Positions 1-8,642 are shown, counted from the first letter of the stretch. The stretch is 64,000 nucleotides of DNA from JALOAT01 sp041687015 (GCA_041687015.1 JAWLCT010000002.1:62001-126000), one strand, 5' to 3'. Notes: a model not told the origin generated them from the letters alone. Translations and numbers: made by a program.

Positions 1-194
1 AAGCGAAGCTTGCGCCCGTCACTCAGCCGCACCGTGTCGCCGTCGTAGACGTACTCGACCTGCACCTGCTCGTCCACCCGATCGGCCGGGCAGAGGACCT
101 CGGCGGCCCGGCCCGGCAGGACGCACATCAGCCACAGAAACACGAAAGGGGCGCCCTTGCGGAACGCCCCCTTGCGCAGGCCGAGGCCCGACAT
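1..194 (-). CDS. SNase-like (thermonuclease family) secreted nuclease, C-terminus off the window edge
   Basis: Reading leftwards from an ATG at 194, about 64 residues remain before the edge. They comprise a basic N-terminus, a hydrophobic stretch (FVFLWLMCVLPGRAA) that looks like a signal peptide, and then VEYVYDGDTVRLSDGRKLR. The DGDT-x-R-L-x-DG-x-x-x-R pattern is the first strand region of staphylococcal-nuclease-fold enzymes, where this Asp binds calcium. The protein is therefore probably a calcium-dependent periplasmic or extracellular nuclease. The gene starts 2 bp after the rpmE stop, so it is probably co-transcribed with rpmE. The catalytic Arg/Glu residues lie outside the window, so activity cannot be judged. 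Confidence 0.75.
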   Translation of the reverse strand, partial: MSGLGLRKGAFRKGAPFVFLWLMCVLPGRAAEVLCPADRVDEQVQVEYVYDGDTVRLSDGRKLR

Positions 195-196
195 CC

Positions 197-403
197 TTAT
201 TTCTTGATGCCGTACTTCTGGCGGAACTTGTCGACGCGGCCGGCGGTATCGACGATCTTCTGCTGACCGGTGAAGAAGGGATGGCACTGCGAGCACACGT
301 CCAGGTGCAGGTCATGGCCCGCGGTGGAACGCGTCTTGAAGGAACTGCCGCAGCTGCAGGTGACAGTGACTTCGGTGTAATTCGGATGGATATCCGGCTT
401 CAT
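197..403 (-). CDS. rpmE: 50S ribosomal protein L31, zinc-binding (C+) type
   Basis: This 68-residue protein matches bacterial L31 in length and sequence. It begins MKPDIHPNY, carries a CSC at 16-18 and CSQC at 37-40 followed by HPFFTG, and ends in a basic KYGIKK tail. The four cysteines mark the zinc-containing C+ form rather than the zinc-free paralogue used under zinc starvation. L31 sits on the large-subunit central protuberance and bridges to the small subunit. A GGAGG Shine-Dalgarno lies 7 bp before the ATG, with a good sigma-70 promoter upstream at 469-497. The next gene on the strand encodes an SNase-like nuclease. Confidence 0.97.
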   Translation of the reverse strand: MKPDIHPNYTEVTVTCSCGSSFKTRSTAGHDLHLDVCSQCHPFFTGQQKIVDTAGRVDKFRQKYGIKK

Positions 404-468
404 GGCAAACCTCCAGGCGCGCCGCCACCGACCCCCGTGGCCGGCACCGCGCGCAACAAAGACGGCGG

Positions 469-497
469 ATCATACGGAAAAGCCCTGGTGGGGACAA
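469..497 (-). promoter_or_regulatory. sigma-70 promoter for rpmE
   Basis: On the minus strand TTGTCC (497-492) and TATGAT (474-469) are separated by exactly 17 bp. These match 4/6 and 5/6 of the -35 and -10 consensus. They lie about 65 bp upstream of the rpmE start, in the gap between rpmE and the DUF3135 gene. No competing promoter was seen there. Confidence 0.55.
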
Positions 498-501
498 CAG
501 G

Positions 502-834
502 CTACTCCCGTCTCCGCAAAGGTATGACCCTGGCCCGAGGCAGGGGGTTCCTCGGGTCCCGGCGGAGGGTTTCGAGCAGCCCGTGCCGCCCGGTGACCGA
601 TTCCCACATCATGGCGGAAAGAGCAAGGCAGGCGCCCAGCGGCGTTCGTGCCCGCCGGCGGGTCTGGTCAACACGCCATTGCAGGCGCTGCAGATGCATC
701 TGGCGGTTCGGCGGAGCACGGGCAATGAGCTGCTGCACCGCCTCGCGCCGCATATATTCGAAACCGGCAGGATCCGTGGCGGCCAGGCGTCGCCACTCGT
801 CGAAACCGGCAGGCATTCTCGGGGATTCATCCAT
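502..834 (-). CDS. DUF3135 family protein
   Basis: This is a 110-residue protein starting MDESPRMPAGFDEWRRLA. The FDEW..LA..DP..FE opening, the IARAPP...LQ.LQWR.DQ centre and the ACL.LS.MMW ending are typical of DUF3135, a small soluble gammaproteobacterial family of unknown function. The frame stays open upstream, but the family begins near FDEW, so the ATG at 834 is preferred; an ATG six codons earlier is possible. It is transcribed divergently from glgP with a 117-bp gap. No signal peptide or membrane segment is visible. Confidence 0.75.
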   Translation of the reverse strand: MDESPRMPAGFDEWRRLAATDPAGFEYMRREAVQQLIARAPPNRQMHLQRLQWRVDQTRRRARTPLGACLALSAMMWESVTGRHGLLETLRRDPRNPLPRARVIPLRRRE

Positions 835-951
835 GCCATTCTCTGGGTGCATCCGTGCACAATGACCGAAGGGCTTCCGTGTATCCTGAATGTAGCCAAG
901 CCCGACGGCCGCGATGCCAACCGCGGCCGCACCAGCAACGAAGGAAGGCAC

Positions 952-3438
952 ATGCAGCAGCGCTCTGCCCGACATTTCGATTACGACGACCAGGGTTTCG
1001 ACATCGCGTCCATCAAGCATTCGCTGGCCAACCGCATGATCTACACGGTGGGCAAGGACAGCTATTCAGCGACCGATCGCGACTGGCTGCATGCTGCCGC
1101 GTACGCCGTGTGCGACCGCCTGGTCCAGCGCTGGGTCGAGACCATGCGCGGTTATTACGAATCAGACGCCAAGCGGGTGTATTACCTGTCCCTGGAATTC
1201 CTCATCGGTCGCACCCTCACCAACAGCCTCATGAACCTGGGCTTCCTGGAGGAGTTCAAGTCAGCCCTCAACGAGCTTGGACTGGAGTTCGAGTCCCTGC
1301 GCGAGCTCGAATTCGATGCGGCACTGGGGAACGGCGGCCTGGGACGGCTCGCGGCCTGTTTCCTCGATTCCATGGCCAGCCTGCAGCTGCCGGGTTACGG
1401 CTATGGCATCCGCTACGAGTACGGCATGTTCCGTCAGGCACTGGAACGGGGCTGGCAGGTTGAACACCCGGACAACTGGCTGCGTTACGGCAATCCGTGG
1501 GAGTTTCCGCGGCCGGGCGTTCTGTACAAAGTGAACTTCAACGGCCGTGTGGTGGAGTATCAGGACGACAAAGGCGTCACACGTCACCACTGGGTGGAGA
1601 CCGATGACGTGATGGCCATGGCCTACGATACGCCGATCCCCGGCTTTCACGTCGACACGGTCAACAACCTGCGCCTGTGGTCAGCGAAGGCGAGCCGCGA
1701 TTTCGACCTCAACTACTTCAACCAGGGCGACTACATCAAGGCCGTCGAGGACAAGACGGTCTCGGAAAACCTGTCCAAGGTGCTGTATCCGGCCGATACC
1801 ACCACCATGGGCAAGGAACTGCGCCTGCGCCAGCAATATTTCTTCGTGAGCGCTTCGCTACAGGACATCCTGGCCCGATTCCTGAAGACCCACAGCGACC
1901 TCGCGCTGCTCCCCGACAAGGTGGCGATTCAGCTCAACGATACCCATCCGTCCATCGCCATTCCTGAGCTCATGCGCCTGCTGGTGGACATCCAGGGAAT
2001 CGAATGGGAGAAGGCTTGGGATATCACGGTTCGGGTGTTTGCCTATACCAACCACACCCTGTTGCCCGAAGCCCTCGAGACCTGGGCCGTCGCCATGTTC
2101 GAGCGTCTGCTGCCCCGTCACCTGCAGATCATCTACGAGATCAACCAGCGCTTCCTGGACAAGGTGGTACACCGCTATCCGGGCGACATGGCGCGCCTGC
2201 GTCGCATGTCGCTCATCGAGGAGGAGGGTGAGCAACGCATCCGCATGGCGCACCTTGCCATCGTCGGGAGCCATCGAGTGAATGGCGTGGCCAAGCTGCA
2301 CACGGACCTGCTCCGCCGCAGCATGTTTCAGGACTTCGACGAATTCTTTCCCGGGCGTTTCATCGCCATCACCAACGGAATCACGCCGCGACGCTGGCTC
2401 AACCAGGCCAATCCAAACCTCTCATCGCTCATTTCGTCCCGTATCGACTCCGGCTGGGTCACTGAACTGGAACAACTTGCCCAGCTCGTACCTCTCGCCG
2501 AGGACGCTTCTTTCCGAGAGCAGTTCCGCGCGGTAAAGCTGGCCAACAAGCAGCGCCTCGCAATGCAGATCGAACAGCGCCTCGGCATGCGTGTGGACCC
2601 GAATGTCATGTTCGACGTTCACGTCAAGCGCATTCACGAATACAAACGCCAGTTGCTCAACGTCTTGCACATCGTCACGCTCTATAACCGCATCCGGGAA
2701 GGGCGCGCCGATGATCGTGCGCCGCGCATGGTGCTGTTTGCCGGCAAGGCAGCGCCGGGCTATGCGATGGCCAAGCTCATCATCAAGCTGATCAACGACG
2801 TGGCCGACACGGTCAACCACGATCCGGCCATCGGCGATCGCCTGAAGGTGGTGTTCATCCCCAATTACGACGTATCCACCGCGACCGACATCATTCCGGC
2901 GGCGGACCTTTCCGAACAGATCTCCACCGCGGGCACCGAGGCATCCGGAACCGGCAACATGAAGCTTGCCCTGAACGGCGCCCTGACCATCGGCACCCTG
3001 GACGGGGCGAATATCGAAATCCGGGATGCCGTGGGCGAAGAGAACATCTTCATCTTCGGCCTGACGGTGGACGAAGTGAACGCATTGTTGGCGTCCGGGT
3101 ATCGCCCGGCCGATTACTATTACAACAACCCGGAACTCAAACGGGTCATCGACATGATCGGTTCCGGCTTCTTCTCACCCGGTCAGCCTGACCGTTTCCG
3201 TCCCATCGTCGACGCACTGCTGGATTCGGATCGCTACATGCTCATGGCCGATTACGCGCTGTACGTGGCGGCTCAGGAAAATGTGGACAAGCTTTACGCG
3301 GATCCCGACGCCTGGAGCCGACGCGCGCTGCTCAATGTGGCTCAGATGGGACAATTCAGTTCGGACCGCAGCATCCGCGAATATGCGGAGCGCGTGTGGG
3401 ACGTGAAGCCGGTGCGGCCCGAAAGCCGCACCGGTTGA
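952..3438 (+). CDS. glgP: Glycogen/starch/alpha-glucan phosphorylase
   Basis: This 828-residue GT35 phosphorylase removes glucose from the non-reducing ends of glycogen or maltodextrin as glucose-1-phosphate, using pyridoxal phosphate. Landmarks include YYLSLEFLIGR and ALGNGGLGRLAACFLDS near the N-terminus, NDTHP, the nucleotide/sugar-binding RIHEYKRQLLN, and EASGTGNMKLALNGALTIGTLDG, which holds the PLP lysine. The frame is open from 583, but the ATG at 952 follows AAGGAAGG by a few bases and gives the usual family start. No other glycogen genes flank it. The last codons form a perfect 10-bp hairpin (3409-3434), and the gene converges on rho with only 9 bp between stops. Confidence 0.97.
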   Translation: MQQRSARHFDYDDQGFDIASIKHSLANRMIYTVGKDSYSATDRDWLHAAAYAVCDRLVQRWVETMRGYYESDAKRVYYLSLEFLIGRTLTNSLMNLGFLEEFKSALNELGLEFESLRELEFDAALGNGGLGRLAACFLDSMASLQLPGYGYGIRYEYGMFRQALERGWQVEHPDNWLRYGNPWEFPRPGVLYKVNFNGRVVEYQDDKGVTRHHWVETDDVMAMAYDTPIPGFHVDTVNNLRLWSAKASRDFDLNYFNQGDYIKAVEDKTVSENLSKVLYPADTTTMGKELRLRQQYFFVSASLQDILARFLKTHSDLALLPDKVAIQLNDTHPSIAIPELMRLLVDIQGIEWEKAWDITVRVFAYTNHTLLPEALETWAVAMFERLLPRHLQIIYEINQRFLDKVVHRYPGDMARLRRMSLIEEEGEQRIRMAHLAIVGSHRVNGVAKLHTDLLRRSMFQDFDEFFPGRFIAITNGITPRRWLNQANPNLSSLISSRIDSGWVTELEQLAQLVPLAEDASFREQFRAVKLANKQRLAMQIEQRLGMRVDPNVMFDVHVKRIHEYKRQLLNVLHIVTLYNRIREGRADDRAPRMVLFAGKAAPGYAMAKLIIKLINDVADTVNHDPAIGDRLKVVFIPNYDVSTATDIIPAADLSEQISTAGTEASGTGNMKLALNGALTIGTLDGANIEIRDAVGEENIFIFGLTVDEVNALLASGYRPADYYYNNPELKRVIDMIGSGFFSPGQPDRFRPIVDALLDSDRYMLMADYALYVAAQENVDKLYADPDAWSRRALLNVAQMGQFSSDRSIREYAERVWDVKPVRPESRTG
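3409..3434. terminator. Perfect hairpin inside the glgP 3' end, between convergent glgP and rho
   Basis: CCGGTGCGGC (3409-3418) and GCCGCACCGG (3425-3434) form a perfect 10-bp stem with a CCGAAA loop, inside the final codons of glgP. No U-tract follows on either strand, so this is not a canonical intrinsic terminator. It could protect the mRNA 3' end or help Rho-dependent termination from both directions. Confidence 0.5.
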
Positions 3439-3447
3439 AACGGGGGC

Positions 3448-4704
3448 TCAGCGCTTCATCGAATCGAAGAATTCGGCGTTGGTCTTGGTACCACGCAGCT
3501 TGTCGTGCAGGAATTCCATGGCGGCGAGTTCATCCATGGGATGCAGCAGCTTGCGGAGAATCCACATCTTCTGCAGTTCGTCCACCTTGGTGAGCAGCTC
3601 TTCGCGGCGCGTGCCCGAGCGGTTGATGTTGATGGACGGGTAGATGCGCTTTTCGGCGATACGGCGATCCAGGTGGATCTCCATATTGCCGGTGCCCTTG
3701 AACTCCTCATAGATCACGTCGTCCATGCGCGAACCGGTGTCGATGAGGGCCGTGGCGATGATGGTCAGCGAACCGCCTTCCTCGATGTTCCGCGCCGCGC
3801 CAAAGAAGCGCTTGGGACGGTGCAGGGCGTTGGCGTCCACACCACCGGTCAGCACCTTGCCCGAGGACGGGATCACGGTGTTGTAGGCACGTGCCAGACG
3901 GGTGATGGAGTCGAGCAGGATGACCACATCGCGCTTGTGCTCCACCAGGCGCTTGGCCTTTTCGATAACCATTTCAGCCACCTGCACGTGACGGGCGGCG
4001 GGCTCGTCGAAGGTGGAGGAAATCACCTCGCCGCGCACCGAGCGCTGCATCTCCGTCACCTCCTCGGGGCGCTCGTCGATGAGCAACACGATGAGGTAGC
4101 ACTCGGGATGGTTGTGGGCGATGGAATGGGCGATGTTCTGGAGCATCATCGTCTTACCGGTCTTTGGCGGGGAGACGATGAGGCCGCGCTGGCCTTTGCC
4201 GATGGGCGCCACCAGATCGATGACGCGGGCGGTGATGTCTTCGGTGCTGCCGTTACCTAATTCGAGCGTGATGCGACGGTTGGGATGCAGCGGGGTCAGG
4301 TTCTCGAACACCACCTTGTTCTTGGCGTTCTCAGGCGGCTCATAGTTGATCTCGTCCACCTTGAGCAGCGCGAAGTAGCGCTCGCCATCCTTGGGGGGTC
4401 TGATCTTGCCCGTGACCGTATCGCCGGTCCGCAGGTTGAATCGCCGGATCTGGCTTGGCGACACGTAAATGTCGTCCGGCCCCGCCTGATAGGAATTGTC
4501 CCCCGATCTCAGGAAGCCGAATCCGTCCTGGAGGATCTCCAGCACCCCGTCACCTGAAATGGCCTCACCGCTTTTCGCGTGGGCCTTGAGCAGGGCGAAA
4601 ATGACCGCTTCTTTGCGAGCGCGGGCCATGCCTTCAATGCCCATTGACTCGGCAAGCTCGATGAGTGCTGAGGCGGGCTTTTTCTTCAATTCAGTCAGAT
4701 TCAT
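3448..4704 (-). CDS. rho: Transcription termination factor Rho
   Basis: This 418-residue protein is nearly the same length as E. coli Rho (419) and aligns throughout. The N-terminal helical domain (MNLTELKKKPASALIELAE) is followed by the RNA-binding cold-shock-like fold with DGFGFLR at 60-66. Then come the P-loop SPPKTGKTMM near 180, the Walker B region VILLDSITRLARAYN and the C-terminal secondary RNA-binding segments. Rho is the hexameric ATP-driven RNA helicase that releases untranslated transcripts. It lies 188 bp downstream of trxA, the classic trxA-rho order, and rho genes are usually autoregulated through their leader. No strong Shine-Dalgarno precedes the ATG. Confidence 0.98.
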   Translation of the reverse strand: MNLTELKKKPASALIELAESMGIEGMARARKEAVIFALLKAHAKSGEAISGDGVLEILQDGFGFLRSGDNSYQAGPDDIYVSPSQIRRFNLRTGDTVTGKIRPPKDGERYFALLKVDEINYEPPENAKNKVVFENLTPLHPNRRITLELGNGSTEDITARVIDLVAPIGKGQRGLIVSPPKTGKTMMLQNIAHSIAHNHPECYLIVLLIDERPEEVTEMQRSVRGEVISSTFDEPAARHVQVAEMVIEKAKRLVEHKRDVVILLDSITRLARAYNTVIPSSGKVLTGGVDANALHRPKRFFGAARNIEEGGSLTIIATALIDTGSRMDDVIYEEFKGTGNMEIHLDRRIAEKRIYPSININRSGTRREELLTKVDELQKMWILRKLLHPMDELAAMEFLHDKLRGTKTNAEFFDSMKR

Positions 4705-4859
4705 GCTAGTAAGAACCGTCAGGCGGTAGGATTCGGGGGGTTAGGTGCCTGCGAAAGCATTGCGCTTGCGGGCCGGGAAAACTTGCGGAGGAGCCGTCGG
4801 GCGGCTGATTTCGTTCGGATAGGGAGGTTCGCCGGGAAGATTAGCACCAACATCCGGGC

Positions 4860-4878
4860 GCGTCCAGAGTGTGGACGC
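4860..4878 (-). promoter_or_regulatory. Stem-loop in the trxA-rho intergenic leader
   Basis: GCGTCCA (4860-4866) and TGGACGC (4872-4878) form a 7-bp stem with a 5-nt loop, just after trxA. A smaller hairpin (ACCCG...CGGGT, 4879-4892) abuts the trxA stop. Neither has a U-tract. In E. coli the rho leader is the site of Rho autoregulation, so this RNA may terminate trxA mRNA or attenuate rho. The role is inferred. Confidence 0.3.
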
Positions 4879-4892
4879 ACCCGGAACCGGGT

Positions 4893-5219
4893 TTACAGAT
4901 TGCTGTCAATGAAAGCAGTCAGCTGCGATTTCGATACCGCGCCAACCTTGGTGGCTTCCACGTTGCCGCTCTTGAACAGCATCAGCGTGGGAATACCGCG
5001 AATGCCGTACTTGGGAGGCGTATTGGGGTTCTCGTCGATGTTCAGCTTGGCCACCTTGAGCCGGCCGGCGTATTCGTCGGCAATTTCGTCCAGGATGGGA
5101 GCGATCATCTTGCAGGGGCCGCACCAATCAGCCCAGTAATCCACGAGCACCGGCCCGTCGGCCTTGAGGATTTCGTCCTCGAAGCTGTCGTCGGTCACGT
5201 AAACAATCTTGTCGCTCAA
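4893..5219 (-). CDS. trxA: Thioredoxin 1
   Basis: This 108-residue thioredoxin is nearly collinear with E. coli TrxA. It has the redox-active W-CGPC-K at 32-37, the KLNIDENP segment and the cis-proline loop GIRGIPTL near 73-80. It reduces cytosolic disulfides with electrons from thioredoxin reductase. Alignment to the family places the first residue at a TTG codon (5219); no in-frame ATG precedes it, and GGAGG lies 11 bp upstream. A 14-bp palindrome (5241-5254) sits in the leader. The gene is upstream of rho and divergent from rhlB, as in enterics. The TrxR-like fusion protein at 21271-22914 is a separate system. Confidence 0.97.
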   Translation of the reverse strand: MSDKIVYVTDDSFEDEILKADGPVLVDYWADWCGPCKMIAPILDEIADEYAGRLKVAKLNIDENPNTPPKYGIRGIPTLMLFKSGNVEATKVGAVSKSQLTAFIDSNL

Positions 5220-5346
5220 AGTAGCAGCCTCCGTGTCGCACCGTCCCGGGACGGAACGGTGTCTGTTGGTTGTTTGACATCATTTGAGCCGAATCGTCGG
5301 CCCATTTCAAGCCCATAGGGAGGGATTCTGTTATCCTTCGGTTAGT

Positions 5347-6657
5347 ATGAGTGAACGACATCTTAGTGAAACCCGATTCAGCGATTTTGATCTCTCGCCC
5401 CCGCTATTGAAGGGGATCGAGGCCGCCGGATTCTCCCAGTGCACCCCCATTCAGGCTGAGACGCTGCCCCTGGCGCTGGCCGGAAAAGACGTTGCCGGAC
5501 AAGCCCAGACGGGCACCGGCAAGACCGCCGCCTTCCTTATTGCGCTTTTCAATCACCTGCTTACCCACCCGGCCTCAGCCAACCGCAAGCCCAATCAGCC
5601 CCGTGCCCTGGTGGTAGCGCCCACCCGCGAACTGGCCATCCAGATCCACAAGGACGCGGAGGTGCTCGGCCAGTTCGGCGGCCTGACCCTGGGGCTCGCC
5701 TATGGGGGCACCGATTACGAAAAGCAGCGCAAACACCTCGAGGCCGGGGTGGACGTGCTGATCGGCACGCCCGGGCGCATCATCGACTTCTTCAAACAGC
5801 GTGTCTTTGATCTGCGTGCCGTGCAGGTCATGGTGCTCGATGAAGCCGATCGCATGTTCGATCTCGGCTTCATCGCTGACGTGCGTTACCTGTTGCGGCG
5901 CATGCCGCCCCCGGACCAACGTCTCGGGCTGCTGTTTTCCGCCACCCTCGCCTTGCGAGTGACGGAGCTGGCCTACGAGCACATGAACAATCCCGAGCTC
6001 ATCGAGGTGCAACCCGAACAGGTCACCGCGGAGCGCGTCACCCAGGTCATGTATCACCCGGGCAGTGACGAAAAGATCCCTCTCCTGCTTGGCCTGCTCC
6101 AGTCCATGCAACCACCGCGCGCCATGGTGTTCGTGAATACAAAGCGGACGGCCGAAGAGGTGTGGTCGTACCTGGAGGGCAACGACATCCGGGCCGGTAT
6201 TCTCTCCGGTGACGTGCCCCAGAAGAAGCGTCAGCGCCTGCTCGCCCAGTTCACCGCAGGCGAGCTCCCCGTGCTGGTCGCCACCGACGTGGCGGCGCGG
6301 GGCCTGCATGTACCCGACGTCACCCACGTGTTCAACTTCGATCTGCCGCAGGACGCCCAGGATTACGTCCACCGCATCGGTCGCACTGCGCGCGCCGGCG
6401 CGAGCGGTACCGCCGTGAGCTTCGCGTGTGAGGATTACGCGTTTTCGCTGGTGGACATCGAGGAATACATCGGGGCCAAAATCCCGGTGGCCTCCATCAC
6501 TGCCGATCTGCTGGTCACCCCGAAGCCGCCTGCGCCCCGGGATACGGACAGGGTGCAACGATCGCGCCCACGTGGCGGTGGCCGCGATAACCGCAGCCGC
6601 GACGGCCGAAACGGTCAGCGTGGCCGTCGGCGTTCAGGCAGCAAGACCCACGCCTGA
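5347..6657 (+). CDS. rhlB: ATP-dependent DEAD-box RNA helicase RhlB
   Basis: This 436-residue DEAD-box helicase begins MSERHLSETRFSDFDL like E. coli RhlB. It has a Q motif (CTPIQ, ~32-36), motif I AQTGTGKT (53-60), PTRELAIQ, DEAD within VLDEADRMFD, SAT, and motif VI HRIGRTARAG. The C-terminal tail is rich in Arg and Gly, typical for RNA binding. RhlB unwinds structured RNA in the degradosome. It is divergent from trxA-rho, a conserved arrangement. The frame is open 21 codons further upstream, but the ATG at 5347 fits the family. No Shine-Dalgarno is evident, and a TGTTATCCT extended -10-like motif sits just upstream, so a short or leaderless transcript is possible. Confidence 0.94.
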   Translation: MSERHLSETRFSDFDLSPPLLKGIEAAGFSQCTPIQAETLPLALAGKDVAGQAQTGTGKTAAFLIALFNHLLTHPASANRKPNQPRALVVAPTRELAIQIHKDAEVLGQFGGLTLGLAYGGTDYEKQRKHLEAGVDVLIGTPGRIIDFFKQRVFDLRAVQVMVLDEADRMFDLGFIADVRYLLRRMPPPDQRLGLLFSATLALRVTELAYEHMNNPELIEVQPEQVTAERVTQVMYHPGSDEKIPLLLGLLQSMQPPRAMVFVNTKRTAEEVWSYLEGNDIRAGILSGDVPQKKRQRLLAQFTAGELPVLVATDVAARGLHVPDVTHVFNFDLPQDAQDYVHRIGRTARAGASGTAVSFACEDYAFSLVDIEEYIGAKIPVASITADLLVTPKPPAPRDTDRVQRSRPRGGGRDNRSRDGRNGQRGRRRSGSKTHA

Positions 6658-6670
6658 GCCCGCAGCCGGG

Positions 6671-6697
6671 GCGCGGTACCTTGAGACACTACCGCGC
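6671..6697 (+). terminator. Hairpin downstream of rhlB
   Basis: GCGCGGTA (6671-6678) and TACCGCGC (6690-6697) form a perfect 8-bp stem with an 11-nt loop, 13 bp past the rhlB stop. No T-run follows, so it is a candidate transcript-end hairpin rather than a textbook intrinsic terminator. Confidence 0.45.
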
Positions 6698-6781
6698 ACC
6701 GCGCGCAACCCACCACGGTTGCTCGTGACCTCAGCGGTGCTCTGCTAGAATTCCGGGCACCTGAACCCTCTGCTTTACCCC

Positions 6782-7192
6782 ATGACCACCATTTCCCTGC
6801 CACCCGGGGTGCGAATCACCTCGGAGAACAAGTGCGGCTTCTGCGCCGGCTCGAAGTGCTGCACTTACATCACACAGCATCTGGATACGCCGCGCTCCAT
6901 GGACGATTTCGATCTGCTCCTGTGGCAGGTCTCCCATCGTGGCGTCAGCCTGTACAAGGACTCGGATGGCTGGTTCCTGTTGGTCGAGGCGCCCTGCGTG
7001 CACCTGCAGGCCGAGGGTGGCTGCGGAATCTACGCCGACCGGCCGCAGATCTGTCGCGATCACTCCAACGAGTACTGTGAATTCGACGCGCCCGCCGAAG
7101 AAAGCTTCGACCTGTTCTTCCCCGACTACCAGGCCTTGCTGGCCTATTGCCGCCGTCGCTTCAAGCGCTGGGATCGCCGTCGACGGGCATGA
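6782..7192 (+). CDS. YkgJ family cysteine cluster protein
   Basis: This 136-residue protein has the CxxC...CC pattern CGFCAGSKCC at 18-27, then APCVHL near 78, GGCGIYADRPQICRDH near 92 and a late Cys. That set of cysteines defines the YkgJ/UPF0153 family, proposed to bind zinc or an iron-sulfur cluster. The molecular function is not known. The gene overlaps the end of the convergent yrfG-type gene by 32 bp. No clear Shine-Dalgarno precedes the ATG. A TG-C-TAGAAT extended -10-like motif at 6743-6751 could drive it with a short leader. Confidence 0.8.
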   Translation: MTTISLPPGVRITSENKCGFCAGSKCCTYITQHLDTPRSMDDFDLLLWQVSHRGVSLYKDSDGWFLLVEAPCVHLQAEGGCGIYADRPQICRDHSNEYCEFDAPAEESFDLFFPDYQALLAYCRRRFKRWDRRRRA

Positions 7193-7856
7193 TCTCGTCG
7201 AAGGCCTGAATGGAAGAAAACTCGTTCACCTCGCGCGCGGGGCGCCGACTGCTGGGACGTGTCACCGCGAGCAGATGGCCAATGCCGTAATCCCGCGCGG
7301 CCCGCAATACCGGCAGGGAATCATCCACCAGCAAGGTGTGTTCGGGCGCGAACGCCTCGCGCGCCATGAGCAGTGACCAGAAGCCCTGTGATTCCTTGGG
7401 GTGCCCGAATTCATGGGAGCACACGATGGTGTCGAAATGACCCGCAAGGGCGGTGCGCTCCATTTTCAGGCTGAGGCTCTTCATGTGTGCATTGGTCACC
7501 AACACGACGCGTCGACCGCTGCGCCGCAACGCCTCGAGGAACGCGACCACGTGCGGGTGCACCGCGATGAGGTGTTCCACTTCTCGCTTGAGCAGGGCGA
7601 CGTCCAGCCCGAGTATTTCGCTCCAGTAGTCCACGCAGTACCACTGTATGGTGCCTTCCATGCGGTGGAAATGCGGCTCCAGTTCCTGGCGGGCCTCGGC
7701 CAGCGGAATCCCCTTGCGTTCCGAATAGCGCAGCGGAATGTGCTCACACCAGAAATAGTCGTCGAAATGCAGGTCGAGTAGCGTCCCGTCCATGTCCAGA
7801 AAAACGGTATGGATGGCGGACCATTGCAGGGCAGCGGGTTTCGGGTGTGCTGTCAT
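7161..7856 (-). CDS. yrfG: GMP/IMP nucleotidase, HAD superfamily (YrfG type)
   Basis: This 231-residue HAD phosphatase has the nucleophile motif DMDGTLLDLHFDDYFW near 22, motif II LVTNAH, motif III K in GHPKESQGFW, and motif IV LLVDDSLPVL. The LHFDDYFW...YSERKG cap region is characteristic of YrfG, which dephosphorylates GMP and IMP. It lies tail-to-tail with the YkgJ-type gene (32-bp overlap) and near nudE, its neighbour in E. coli. It is divergent from, and overlaps the upstream region of, the secreted protein at 7898. Confidence 0.88.
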   Translation of the reverse strand: MTAHPKPAALQWSAIHTVFLDMDGTLLDLHFDDYFWCEHIPLRYSERKGIPLAEARQELEPHFHRMEGTIQWYCVDYWSEILGLDVALLKREVEHLIAVHPHVVAFLEALRRSGRRVVLVTNAHMKSLSLKMERTALAGHFDTIVCSHEFGHPKESQGFWSLLMAREAFAPEHTLLVDDSLPVLRAARDYGIGHLLAVTRPSSRRPAREVNEFSSIQAFDEIMPVDGDPSA

Positions 7857-7897
7857 CGGCGACCTATACTCGGAAAAAGCGTTGCGGGGAAGACCTT

Positions 7898-8578
7898 ATG
7901 CTCCACAGGCCCATGGCGGCGTGGCTGTCGGTCATTGTACCCCTCCTGCTCGCCGTTTCACCGACCGGCGCCGACGAGTTCGACGACGAACTGGCCCGGC
8001 AGGAGTTGCTGGAACGCCAACTCGGGTCCGTCAATGAGGGTCATCTGGAATTTCTCCAGCATGCACCGCCCGGACCGCCCGTGCACCACCAACACAACCG
8101 GGTGGTCTTCGACGAGCACAGTCTCAGCAGTGGCTGGGTCGGCTTGCAGCAATGCCATGAAAATCTCGACGCCGTTGCGAACACCGAGATCGTGTTTCAC
8201 CCGGATCGCGTCACAGACCTGCGTGTGGACAGCCACGCCAATATCGGCAGCATCATCGTCGACGGCACACGGGTTCAGCTGCGTGAGGTCGGCGCCGGTG
8301 CACGCCTGTGCATCAGCGCGCGCAGTCGGGCCTTGCACCAGGACACCGCCGGCAAGTACGTGCTCCGCAATGGACCGTTCATGCGACGGTTTCTCGATGG
8401 TTACTACCCGCTGCACGTGACCATGGAAGTGCTGTGGCCGGAGAAAGCGCTGCGCTTCGTCGCGGCCCGTCCCCTGCCGCAACCGGGGTTTCAGGTGGCT
8501 GCGGGCAGCGACCGCCTGCACCTGGAGGCCTGGTTCGAGGGGCGGCTGGTCACGGAGTTGTCCTTCGAACCTGCTTGA
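7898..8578 (+). CDS. Hypothetical secreted protein
   Basis: This 226-residue protein has an N-terminal signal peptide (MLHRPMAAWLSVIVPLLLAVSPTGA, cleavage after ADE likely). The mature part has no motif I can assign firmly. It contains two cysteines (QQCHENLD and RLCISARS) and mixed beta-type sequence ending in LVTELSFEPA. The start at 7898 is chosen because GGGGAAG precedes it at good spacing; the frame is open 17 codons further. It sits between yrfG and nudE, transcribed with nudE. It is probably a periplasmic protein of unknown role. Confidence 0.7.
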   Translation: MLHRPMAAWLSVIVPLLLAVSPTGADEFDDELARQELLERQLGSVNEGHLEFLQHAPPGPPVHHQHNRVVFDEHSLSSGWVGLQQCHENLDAVANTEIVFHPDRVTDLRVDSHANIGSIIVDGTRVQLREVGAGARLCISARSRALHQDTAGKYVLRNGPFMRRFLDGYYPLHVTMEVLWPEKALRFVAARPLPQPGFQVAAGSDRLHLEAWFEGRLVTELSFEPA

Positions 8579-8642
8579 TTCAGCTGCCCCACCAGCAGTC
8601 CTCGCGCTATTATCAACCGTCTGTTCATGGCGGTATGGCTGC

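Noticed and set aside
583..951. N-terminal extension of glgP
   Set aside because: Overlaps the divergent DUF3135 gene; ATG 952 has a strong ribosome site and the family start.
3505..4260. Long plus-strand open frame opposite rho
   Set aside because: It is the antisense of a certain gene, His/Val/Gly-rich without any motif. High GC keeps the frame open.
5575..6558. 327-codon minus-strand open frame opposite rhlB
   Set aside because: Fully antisense to a conserved helicase and low-complexity, with no ribosome site.
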